From the NCBI GenBank assembly GCA_020086605.1, contig JACBWW010000017.1:12040413-12104412 (forward strand): 64,000 nt of DNA, given 5' to 3'. Source of the DNA: Lanius collurio. Its lineage: Eukaryota > Chordata > Aves > Passeriformes > Laniidae. Every line of letters begins with the position of its first letter. Position 1 is the stretch's first letter. The translations under genes were made by a program, and so were the position numbers. Below are positions 49,568-60,915 of the stretch, piece after piece. The notes under the pieces were generated by a model. The model was given only the letters and a program-made list of their open reading frames with translations, did no database searches and was not told the DNA's origin.

Positions 49568-51580
49568 GACTCAAGCTCCTTTTTAACACCCCAAAGCTCT
49601 TAGTAAAGGTTTGACCTCTATATCGGAAGTGAAGTTTTATACTTTCCACTAACATTTTATATTGCATTTTTATTACTGATTGTAGCATAGCACTCGTGGT
49701 CCCATAGGCCTCCTTGCAGTTTGCAGCCTTAAAAATAGATATTTTTTGTTGAGGGAAGAAAATGCTTATTAGGACATTTAGTCACTTTAAGGAAAAAAAG
49801 CCCAGTGTTTGCAGCTGGCTCCATTTACTGATTAGAGTTTCATTAACCATGGTAATAGTATTCCTGCTAGTAAATACTTGCTGGAGTATTTACTTTACAA
49901 TGCTAAAACATTGCTAGAAAACAATACTCTCCTCTGTTTTCTCATTCCAATAAAGTTACCATAAGATTACAAAGGAGTCTGAATCCAATGGAGGGCTACA
50001 CTGGGGTTACACACAAATATACATCTACACTCCTCCCTCCCCCCCAGATTATCTCTATACCTTATCTCGTTCACATGGCTAGCAGACATTATTTAACCAA
50101 CTTTCTTCTTGTTTTTATACAAACAGGAGGTCTGCCTATATAATCGAAACATTTTCTGCGCATAGCAAGTATTCCCATTTTCTGACTGGGAGAGTCAATA
50201 TCTGACCCAGAACTGGAATTAACCATTTAAGTTTTAAAGAGTAGTAAGGACTAAGGATAGAAGGTTTTTCATGAGCGAAAAGAAGTGCTGGGGGATAGGG
50301 ATGAGGACTCCAGGAGGACAGGACAGGGACAGACAGCAGGAAGTGGTTTCCAAGTCTCATTGTTTCCAGAAATTTTGCTTCTTTGTCCCATCCATCTCCT
50401 TATCTCCCCACACATCCATTGAGTCCCAAGCAAAGCCTTCTCTGCCATCATAGCTCTGTTTTACATCAGTACCTTGTTATCTCAAGGCTGGCTCCTTGTT
50501 CTCTTTAGTCCTTTTATTTTACATCCCTGAGAATTTGTCTACAGTTAAGAGCCATCTGTCATCTCCTGCAGACTTTTCCCTTTTGTAATTCACCTATCAC
50601 TCTCACATCTGCTAGAGATTGAGCAGAAATGAAACAAGGTCTGAATGTCTCAGAAGCTTGCCCTATAAGGCAAGAAAATAATATAAAATCATGGTATAGT
50701 TTCACTGAAGCAAAAATTTAATCTGGGTATACATCTCTCTGGCTTTCTTACATCTATTTCCAGCCTAAGCTTGTGTTTATCTGCACTTTGAAAGGTGTCC
50801 CTACCTTGGAGACAGTATGCCCCATTCAGTGAAATGTACAAAAAAATTATTTAGAGACATTACTTTTTACCAGAAAGTTACCTCTGCTTGACCCTACTTT
50901 TCCACAGATGGAGCCCTACTCAAACACTTTTTGCATTGATAACTCTATTTGATATCCATCAAGGAGGTGTTCAAAAATTTGCAATGCTATCAAGGGTGTA
51001 TACAGGGATTGTTAAGTGTTTGGGGACTTAACAGTACTGAGGCTTTCACTGAACGGAAAAAAAAAGTGTATCAATTTTAAAATATACCAGCTTACAAAGA
51101 AAGTGGCTTGTTAGGGATTTTTCTTTAAAAGTCTTGCTGAGGTTTGTACTGGGAATAAACATGCACTGATGGACTGAATTAATTTCCCCGTGTGATCAAA
51201 ACACATGATGTGTTTGATAATGGAATTACAGAACACTCTGCTCTCATAAGGACGTTGCTGCAATCAAATATTCTCTTCTGAGTCTGGCACAGCTGACATA
51301 TGAGCATGCACAGGAGGGAAGGAAAGGAGGAGAGTGAGATGCATTTGCCTTAGGATGGGAAGGGAAGCCAGTGAAGGAGGCAGCTGCAACCACAGCAATG
51401 GAAGCTTGCAGGGGAAGAGTGGCCCAGTCAGATGAACAAATTGAGGGAACAGGGAAAGAGGGAGGTTTGTGGGATTTGGCTGGCTCCACCAGCATGCTGC
51501 TGCCTTCACACCAGCAGCAATCTTTATTCTGAGGACATGACAACAGGTACACAGGGGAGAAGTCCAGGTCTCATTCTCAC
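49568..51580. other. No gene seen
   Basis: AT-rich. The stretch at about 49,730-49,920 has the ordered A/T-block look of conserved noncoding DNA, but nothing testable by eye. Confidence 0.5.
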
Positions 51581-51840
51581 TGAGATAAGATGCAGCCTCT
51601 AGTACAATCAATAAAATTAAGTGCAGCAACAGCAGCCTGTGTCTTTAGGCACTCAGTCAAGGTGTGCATGGTGACACTGGGCTGCATCAGCTGGGCAAGA
51701 GCCAGGCTCTTGGCAGGTCCTGGTGGGACATCACCAGAGGAAGAGCTGCTGGCAGATGAGTGCTCCTGCACACCAATGTCCCTCTGGCCATGCCCAAGCC
51801 AGCAAGCATTCTGATGAGCCAGGCCATAATCCAGTGCTGC
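51581..51840 (-). CDS. Possible internal exon, unidentified
   Basis: On the minus strand a near-ideal acceptor (ATTTCTTTTTATTCTGTGTCAG, plus-strand complement just right of 51,840) is followed by about 87 open codons in phase 0, then TCTCA|GTGAGA as a possible donor at 51,580. The stop codon lies just after that donor. The peptide has a Ser run (SSASSSSSGD) and a helical, Ala/Leu-rich end (TECLKTQAAVAALNFIDCTR). No family recognised, no partner exon found; frames on the opposite strand are also open. Low confidence. Confidence 0.18.
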
Positions 51841-54800
51841 CTGACACAGAATAAAAAGAAATATGTTACACCAGCTGAGGCCCTGTTTTTGTCTTTCTCC
51901 TTCCATTTTCCCAGATGCAGGCTGAGCCACAGCAGACAGAGGGGTTATTTGGCATCTGTGCCAGATGGACTCACTAGCAATCGGTGACCCCCGAGTGAGT
52001 CCCGGAGGAAGCAGATCTGTGACATTTGGTCACTGCAGCTTCAGGGCCAAGGAACCAATAAAGCCGTTAGGCCAGCAGCAGGAGGAGCACCCAGGCTTTG
52101 GCACCACTGCAGTCCTCTGCCCCATGGCAACATCTGTGCCCAACCCCTTCCCCAGGAGCATCCCTTGGCAGCGCAGCTTCATGAGGCGCTGTGGCACATT
52201 AATATTTTCCTATTGGGTTTTATTGGTAAAAATGGACAAGCCTAAAAGCTTTCCACAACTTCTCAATTTACTGTTTTCAGGAAGCCCTGACACATGGAAA
52301 TTAATAAGCCAAAGCACCATCCTTCGGTATTACCCACTGTAGCTGCATTCAAACATTTTCCACCCTAAGAACAGTCAGTGATTTTCCTCTCCCACACGCA
52401 GAGAGAAGGACACTTCCAAAAAAGCCCAAGGAATGGTGGAAACAACCGTTTTTCAAAAACAGGAGGAACATCTGGGATTTCCAGCCCTTTTCAGTTTTAC
52501 CCCAGTACATTATCCTGGGGACGGTGACTGGGACAGATGGTAAGTTTTTTGTTTAAATTTTATAGCCTGTATTCATTTACCAAGCTGAGCCAACATTAAA
52601 ATGTGTATTCATCTTCCCTTTATTGCACTGTGCATCACCACCTTGGGTCACGATGCTATTTTTGTCAGTTTACTATTTTTGAAGGGAGGCAGACCTACAC
52701 ATTTTAAAGGCCTCCTTCTCATTTAATCTCAGCCCCTGACATGCCTTTGAAGATTTGGTTTTGAAGGGATCTAGTATCAGTGATCTTGACAAACATTTCA
52801 GTTTGCCCACTGCCATCCAGGGACTGTGCACACAAGTTTGCTTTTAGTAACTGCAGAAATACAAGCAGAACAGACTTACAGTAGGTATATAAACAAGAAG
52901 GTCACAAGGTTAATGTTTGACTCTAATCCTAATAATGTTTTTTGAGCCATGCACAAAGCATGACACCAGAAAGAATCCACTAACAAAGTAAAGATAAACA
53001 AGTACAACCCTCTCTTTTGTACACCAGCTTCAGAAGTTGCACAAAGGTATTTAAAGTACAAATAAAAATACCCTAGTTTTATAATAGATGTAACTTTATC
53101 CATTCCTTTCCATTATATGTGCAATAAATTGCTCCAAGGTGCCAATAAATATCAGAGGAACTTGGTGGTTTTTAAATATTTTGAAAAAATAGAAACTATT
53201 GCTTAAATAATCACAGTATGGAGAAAATACTCTCCCACAAAATCTATTAAACAAGGTTAATGAACTAGCAAGACAAAGTTTCAAACCTATTCCTCCAACT
53301 TCTAATTCAGAACAATCCTTTCAAGCTGAGTTTCAGACAAAAATAATGAGGAAAGTTGCTGAATATGGTCTGAGCGAACACAAATGAAGTCAACTGTTTA
53401 CAGAAATGTTTGCAAGCTGTGACAAATACATTCTGGATTGTTTAGTTATGTGCAAGGTGATTTGAAATACAGCAACTATATTACGGCTGTTAGAAAAGCT
53501 TTGTCAAAATAAAGCAATGTTGCTAAGGGCTCTTGAGACACAGATAGCAGACCCAGACCAGTAAACAAACCCCAAAAGAAGTGCACATAGTTTACAAAAA
53601 ACACAAATGACTCCAGCAAATCTATTCACATTTCTTTTCACAGAAAAAAAAACCTTATCAGAAGACTGCTTCTGTGCCCAGAATATTTGTTCTGTTTTGG
53701 GACAGTTTACTTTGGCAACTTACTCAGCTTTGCATCTGTAATTAAATGATGAAGATGAGACAACGTGACTCTGGAGAGATCATAGGAAACTGCATCTTAT
53801 CTGTTTGCCTTTTATTTACAGAGCTCTTCATGTTCTGGCCTCCCTAATGCATTTTTCATTAAAGGAGAGCAAGCTTGACACACAACCTTCTCCCTCAGTG
53901 CATGCAGGAACTGTGATCCAGAGGCAAAGTCAGGCAGTTTCTGCCATCTCATTTTCTACCCATTCGCAGGTTTTAAGTGATTTCCTCTGCTTTGGACAAT
54001 AGACATGTCTCCCTCCCAGTGCTGCCTTGCTCCATGATGGGAAAGAAATTCAAGCCCACTTTTGGTTCTGCAGCAGTAAGACCCTAGTGAGTCTCTTAGC
54101 TAGAATTCAGTTCAATATGAGCATACCTTATTTCCAGCATGGGAGTACCCTGGTGTTCAATGTTGCCCCACTGAGGAAGACCCTGTAGACTCCTGACAGT
54201 GTTTTACTGCCATGAGAGATGTCTCTGCTAATCCCCAGCTGAAGGATTTGCCCAGAGAACATATGAAATCCCATGGCAGCTAGAGATTTGGAGAGCTGGA
54301 TGGCTCTGAAATGCTGATCAGAGGAGAGACCATGAACCTCATGGTGATGGTGGCACCCTTCTCCAGGGTACTCTTTGGCCCAGAGGGATGGTGGACACTT
54401 CACATGGTGACACGTCCCAGAAGGCAGAGGTAGAGCCTTGTTGGCAAGAGACGTGCTACAGCAAGGCAACAGCAGAATCCTTCAGTTCCATCAGCAGATG
54501 AGGCAAGATTGCACTCATCCAAAATCTGAAAAGTGAGGGCTCAGTCTGCTGGGGTCATCTTGGCCACCTCTGTGGGCAGTGCAGGGGAGAGCTCCAAGAC
54601 AGTGGAGTAACCATCCACTGGAGTCACCAGTGTCCCTCCCCTGGAATGCATGAATAACTAGCTCCAAATCAGTTGGGACTTAGTCACAGGGTGGATGTCT
54701 GTTTCTGGATGTGCAGCACTGACCTCCTTCCACATGCTTCCTTCCATACAAAATACCTCTCTAGAAGGACCAGTTTCTCTAGTGAATGATGAAAACAATC

Positions 54801-57651
54801 TAGGGTACCTAAATCAGCTGTAAACTCCGACACAGCACTTACTAAAATTAAATAAGGCGTATCCCACAATTAATGATTTGCCACTCAGATGTTCTGGGGA
54901 AACCACCACATAGTGCCTATGCACAGGCACCATGAGGAGGGGGTCATGGTTCTGCACCAGAGGGAAAGAACTGCTTTGCATCCATCTTGTCCAAAGGCTG
55001 GTGTGGAGGTGACTGTGAGAACACAGGAGACCGTGATGGCTCTCAAGCCACACCCATTTCTGAATGAACCACTCAGGCCCATACAAGTGACTTCACCCTG
55101 TTTGTTAGCATCAATGGAGTTGATGTGAAGGCTTGGGCTCTGAAGAGAGGAGTGGTTTGATTTCTTATCCACCTAAATGAGCTCACAGTCATGAGCAACA
55201 CTTTATAACAGCAGTATTGTAAATTACCTTCCAGCCAGGAGTCCTTGGCCAGAAGACTCTTTTTCTTCCCTCTGTCGCTATTTCAGCATTCCCACTGCTG
55301 TTATCCTGACAAGAAGATTTAGAAATGTTCATATTTTCTGACCAGCAGCCTGGAAATTTCTCAACACAAAATGCAACCTTCACAAGAGGAAACATCACCC
55401 CAAGTTGCAGAGAGATATGAGGTACCCCTTCTGGGATGCAGAGGTGGGAAATCTGTTAGCAATAACAGCAGCAACAGCAGGCCCATAAAACATGCTTACC
55501 AGAGCCAGGATTCCCTGAAACACCAACCAGTTGCCCACTGATGGATGCACATTTGTGAGAATCAATGATCTTTATAAAGACCCCCCCTCTTTGTGGTACC
55601 TCCTTGGTGAGGGGATGAGCATGAGGCAGAGGCTTAGCTTTACATGAGAAATTTAAAGAGTTGTTGCACTTCTCTCTCTACCTACCCCTGCCCACCCCAG
55701 CCACCAGCACAGAGCAGGCAGCATGCTCCCACCAGCCTCCCTTGTTCAAGGGATGGTGGCTCTCACCAGTCTTGGTGGAGCTACAGCAAAAGGCATCAAT
55801 CTGATCAGTACCAATGGGTCTTCTCCATCCAAACCGCATTTCAAGTGCCTCCAAATGCCCAGTGAGCAAAACCCCTTCTTGCACTGGGAGATCTGCTGAG
55901 TGCCCTTGCCTTTGCTCTTACAGGCTCGGCAGGGCATTCTGTTAGGAAAATATTAACACAAATCCCAGAGAAAAAATGCCATAGAAAAGTAGAAAAAATC
56001 TTCCATACACAAATTTTTCCAAATTCCTAAGCATCAATGCTCTAAGACAGGCAGAGATATGTTTGAAAACTAACTCCTCATTAGGGATGGGAATTGAATC
56101 ACTCAAACATTCTTGTGACAAGGCAAAACAACAAAAAAAAAAAAAGCAAAGGCTTTGTCTCCTTGCCATCATCAGCTAGAATGTGTCAAGAATTTGCTTC
56201 CATAGTGAAGAAAACTTGGCTGAAGCATATTCGACCTGTAGAATAAATTAACTGGTTTTAAAACAAAATAAAGACTTGTATCACAACTGACAGACTGAGC
56301 TGTGTCAGAGTGGCTTCAGTTTGAAAATGAGCAAGTATCACCAGTATTCCCTCTGGATTCAAAGTGATACAGCTTCAGTCATATTCTTGGCTCTTTCTCT
56401 CCTCCTGTGAGTTCCCTCTGCCACACAACTGTGGAAATCTGATTTCAAGCTCATGCATTCAGATCTTTCCAAGTATGATAAATTTTGTATGAAATTAGAA
56501 ACTCCTAGAGGTGCCAGGAGATGGTGTTTCAAGGCTCTTTAGCAAGAGGCAACCAAGTAAGACAGGATAAGTCTCTCACATTGGGGGGAAAAAAAGACCA
56601 AGGCACAAGATTTTCTAATGTGTCTCTCAAATGATGAAGTGCAATGTAAACTTTATAGCCAGCCAATATATCTCATGACTGCCTAAAAGATTCTGAGAAT
56701 ACAAAAACTATATGTAGGTAGGCTAGAAATGCAAATTTCAAACATTTGCTAAAACTCTTCAATCCTCTCGAGCTGCTACTCTGTTTCTCTCTAAATAGTT
56801 AACTTTCCCTGGCTGCTTGCAGACCTCAGGAGCATTTTTCTACTAGCCTGGGATAAGGCTTTCCCCTTATCCCTGGATAAGAGACTCTACTGTATCAGCA
56901 GACATAGCACAGACTAAGAGACAGGACAGCACGTGGGTGAACTCAATGAATGTGCTTTTATTCAGACACATAAACCAGAAAGGTCCTTGCCACTACTTAC
57001 ATTGTGACAGGAGTGAGTGGCTGGAAAAGCCCAGGCAATGGCATAGCCAAAGTTTTAGCACCTTATGTAGGCTGGGAAAGGACTAGTGGTGTCCTGAAAA
57101 GAGCACTCCTGGTTATACCAGGCTCAAAAACCTCCAAGATGAATTTCTCTAAATAAACCATCTGGTTAGTCCCCCACACCCACTTATTTTGCCCAATTTT
57201 AAATAGATTCAAATTGACAAACATTTTCCAGAGCTCTGACCTTTCTCTGTCTGCCCATCTCTGGCTTCTCCTCTAATTAACAAGTGCTTTCTCTGAAAAG
57301 ATCTATTACACATCTATTCTAAGCAAAAACTAAACATACAGAGGCTGTTCCCATCCAGAGAGCACCACAGGGAGGGACCCATGAGATCTCTGATGATAAA
57401 CAGCAACCTTCAATCTGCTCCCATTTTCCCAAGGCCATCAGCAAAAACAGAGTTTGCTCCCCTTGTAAACTCTTCACATGCTGCCAAGCCAGAACATATA
57501 TCTCAGCATCCAGACCAGCAGCCCCAGAGTGTACAGTAACAAAAATGCAAAGGGAGGATTATTTTTTTTCCCAGTGATGTCAAAAAAGTCTTTGTATCCT
57601 GCTTCTTGATGTGGCCAGGAAGCTCCTAAGAGGATGAAGGCTTTTCTTCAC
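51841..57651. other. No gene assigned; splice-like signals at 55.9-56.1 kb
   Basis: Mixed sequence. At 55,924 a plus-strand pyrimidine tract ends in CTCTTACAG. At 56,112 a minus-strand T-rich tract ends in CACAAG and is followed by an open, helix-like frame of about 56 codons (55,942-56,111) that begins in phase 1, so it cannot join the 57,652-57,822 exon, which ends in phase 0. Neither is supported further. Confidence 0.45.
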
Positions 57652-57822
57652 CTTAGAAGAGAGACTGCAGATCAGCTTGTCACAGGCTCTGGGTTCCTCA
57701 TTTAAAACCTGCAGCAAAGCCAGCTTCTGCTGTTTTCCTGAATGTAATGTCTGTTCTAATTTCTCATTCCCACTCTGGTACTGTATTGCACAGGCCCTGA
57801 CTCTGTGCCAACACCACTCTTC
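57652..57822 (-). CDS. Candidate internal coding exon, unidentified helical protein
   Basis: Seen: on the minus strand a long pyrimidine tract ends in GATCTTATCACAG (AG at 57,823-57,824 on plus as CT). The exon then runs 171 bp, exactly 57 codons in phase 0-0, to TCTTCTAAG|GTGAAG, a good donor. The peptide is charged and helix-prone, starting EEWCWHRVRACAIQYQSGNE and continuing through KLEQTLHSGKQQKLALLQVL to ICSLSSK. The frame stays open for 24 codons past the donor before TGA, so a terminal exon is an alternative. No known family recognised. Splice sites at both ends plus symmetric phase make this the best exon-like object in the window, but no partner exon was confirmed. Confidence 0.33.
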
Positions 57823-57824
57823 CT

Positions 57825-57939
57825 GTGATAAGATCAAATACAGATTAAGAGGATAAACCATCTTTTTAAAAATGTAAGAAAAATATTTATTTTTTTTTAC
57901 TTTTAAAATCCGTATTTACCTTCAAATGGATTCACAGTG
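57825..57939. other. AT-rich intron-like flank
   Basis: T-rich on the minus strand, with TTAAT-type branch-point-like sequences before the candidate acceptor at 57,823. Only relevant if the exon at 57,652-57,822 is real. Confidence 0.3.
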
Positions 57940-59340
57940 TAGTCTCCAAAGGGGTGAGCCAGCATGGGTAGGGAGTTGCTCAGGGCAGGACTGTGAGTGT
58001 GAAGAGGAGAGCAAGAGGTAGAAAGAGTGTAGAGAGCACTTCTACTTGTCATTGGTTACAGTGAAACCAAAGCATCTCTACAGGCTGGGTATGGTGAGTG
58101 CAAGGATGTCTGCACTGTTAGGAGGCCCCTGTTGCATGGCTGGGCTTGATGAGCACGAGCTGTGCAGTGGAGTGACAAATCCAGCATGCATGGAAGTGGA
58201 AAAAATCCTCATGACCTGTGTGGTAGCTCCACACCCGCTCCTTAGACAGGCTTTCAAAGGTGGCATTGGACTACCCTCAACACCTGTGCTCCCATAGGAC
58301 CATCTCGATGCACCATGGCAGAGTGGAGACATTAAATACTCTGAAGAGTGGTATGGGATCAATTCCAGGACAAGATGCTCAGAGCAGGAGGCTACATGGA
58401 GATTGGACACTTCTTCCACTCTTTTTCTCCAGTTCAAATATACCAGTCAAAGTCAGAAAAGGGACCCAAAGTATAAAACTGCATGAAGCTCAAGATCAGG
58501 GTCCACAAAGAAGGGCACACAGCAGCAAATGGGTCCAATGTTTGCCAGTGATCTGAGCCCAGTGCTAGAAGGGCAACCAGGAGTTAGCTATCAGAGCAAT
58601 GGATACTGCTGATTGTGTCAACAAAAGGATTCAGCCTAAAAGCCGATGGGACCATTATTCATGTTAAGCTATTTCACAAACCATGGTGTTCCCAGACAAC
58701 CTGATACAGAGCAAAGCAGATAAGAAGGCGAAGAAGGTTTCCAGAGGTGATCCAAGAAAGCATGGGAAAAATGTCTGCATGAAAAAAAAGCACATGGGAA
58801 AGGGCATAGATTGAAACAGTACTGGGGGGAGAAAATACCACAGTAAAGTGACTTTTTGAGCTGCAAGCTTCAACTTTGCAAGCTATATATGAGCTAAGAG
58901 GATATGTGCTGGCTGCAGATACACTCCCTCAAGCATTATCAGTTGCTTGCCAAAGTACCTCCTACATGTCATGATCTGACAAAGTCCTGTCAGCTCACAG
59001 ACAAAATGCATCAGGATTCCAATGCAACTGCTGTGCATGAGATGCTGTAGAGAATGTCTGTAGCCAAGGGAGGCCAAGGCAGCATATTCCTAAGCTCTGT
59101 CAGGAAGGCCAGGCAAAGTCTCAGTGCGAGGTGGGTTTTGTTTGATGGCATGGTGACCACATCACCAATGGAGAGCCACAATTTGCAGAGGGCACAAGGA
59201 AGCCAGATAGTGATTAAGATACCTCAGAAAAGAGCTGTCACTGATAAACTCTTACCCTGATGAAGTGGACTCAGAGAAGACACTAAACTTTACTGCAGAT
59301 GCCAAAAACATATGGGCCAAGTCAGGCCCATGTGAATGAC
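57940..59340. other. No gene; possibly an old unrecognised repeat
   Basis: About 1.4 kb with more even base composition and many CA/TG steps (a sign of old CpG decay), unlike the A/T-block texture on both sides. No frame exceeds 120 codons and no reverse transcriptase, integrase or terminal repeat is recognisable. It could be an ancient element too diverged to name. Confidence 0.25.
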
Positions 59341-60810
59341 TCAAGGAAGTTGTTCATCTGCAGCAATGTAGACACAGAAAGAAAATTAAATGTTCCTTGC
59401 TGTCCTGATTTCTCTGTGCTAACAGCAGCTACATCTAAACAGAGTATTATGGATATCCTGCCTTTCTTCACTTAGTACATGCCAGAGAGGAAAATACCAG
59501 CTGGTGAATGAATCCAGACCATTTCTGATAAATTCATTTCATTCCAAAGGAAGAAACAGCTATGTCACTTTTAATTTCCAACCAAAATAAACCAAATACA
59601 TAAATAAAGCCTTTTCTGGTATCTTTCGGGCATAAGTCTCAACATTTCTTACAAGAACTGCTCCATCTCATAGTCCCTTTGTGATATATTGCATGTGTGG
59701 GAGACAAAGCTCCAGAAGGGCAAATGAATTCCATAATGCCTGTGGCATTATTGGTAAAGGAGACAAGATACAATTTCTGTGTCCTGATTAATAAAAAGGA
59801 AGTAGTTTGTCTTCCTTAATTGAGATGTCCAGTTTTCTTTTCCAATCTATATAACAATAGATGCTTATTCTCTCTAGAGATTCCAGATTTTACTTACTAT
59901 GGTAAGTTAAAGGAATAGTTTATGTTTTTATAGCTTTTTTTATAGAATGCTTAAAGATATCACAAATTACTTCATAAACATCAAAATATCACAATGTAAG
60001 CTTCATTAAGCTTTAATAGAAGTTGTCAGCTAAGTACATGATTAAGAAAATGGCAACCAACTTACTTCTTGGCTCTCATGCCTTAGAATTTGATTATTAT
60101 CAATACATACAATTGCATGCACAGCCAAATACTGTACTTCAATATTTGTCCATAAAATGGATTTGAAATGCCTGTAGGATGGTACAGCTTTTGTCAGAGG
60201 AAGTTATTATCTGTGATAAAAGCAATTGTTGACATTAGAAATACAAACTAGAGTATGCTGTAGGGGAAATTTAATAAAAACAAAATAAATGTAGAAAGGA
60301 AAAGGGACGTTAGCAGCATGGTAAAGCAAAGCCAGATGTAGCAGTAAATATCTGCCCAGAGGCAAAGCTGGACTGCTACCTGTCAGAGGGGCAGCACTGC
60401 TGGTTTGTTGTTTGCACTGGACATGGTGGGTAGGCAGGAAACAGGCAAGTATGCACTCAAGCTGAGAAAAAGCCAGGCTAACCTTACATTTCATTCTGAC
60501 ATGTATTACCTTAAAAACAAGAAGGGCCATTTTGTGTAGGGAGCATTTGGGGTTTGATTTTGTGTTTAAAACAAATTCTACTACCTACATTTCATTTTAG
60601 CAATTGTCTCAGTTGCACAGGTGAGTAAGAAAGCAAGTGAGCCAGAAGCACTGAGTCAGTGTGAGCTTCTCTCCAAGGCCCAGTGGGCCACAGAAGATGC
60701 ACCAAAGCTGTAAAACCTCTGCCCCTGGACCACCCCTGCCTGTGCAGGGCTGGAGTCCTTCCCACATGAAGTGTCCTTTTCTCCCACCTCTCCCAGACTG
60801 CAGCACATGC
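59341..60810. other. No gene seen
   Basis: Strongly AT-rich with no recognised feature. Confidence 0.6.
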
Positions 60811-60915
60811 ACAAAAACAACAAAAACAGAAAATGAAACAAAACAAACAAACAAAAAATAAAAAATAAAAACAAAACAAAACCAAATTAAAAAAAAACCA
60901 AAACAAAAAAAAAAA
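60811..60915 (+). repeat. A-rich simple repeat (AAAAC/AAAT-like)
   Basis: About 105 bases composed almost only of A with C and T interruptions, including AAAC and AAAAAT units. It gives a spurious Phe/Leu-rich minus frame. The roughly 150 bp to its left is GC-richer, so a retrocopy with an expanded tail is conceivable, but no gene body or target duplication was seen. Confidence 0.85.
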
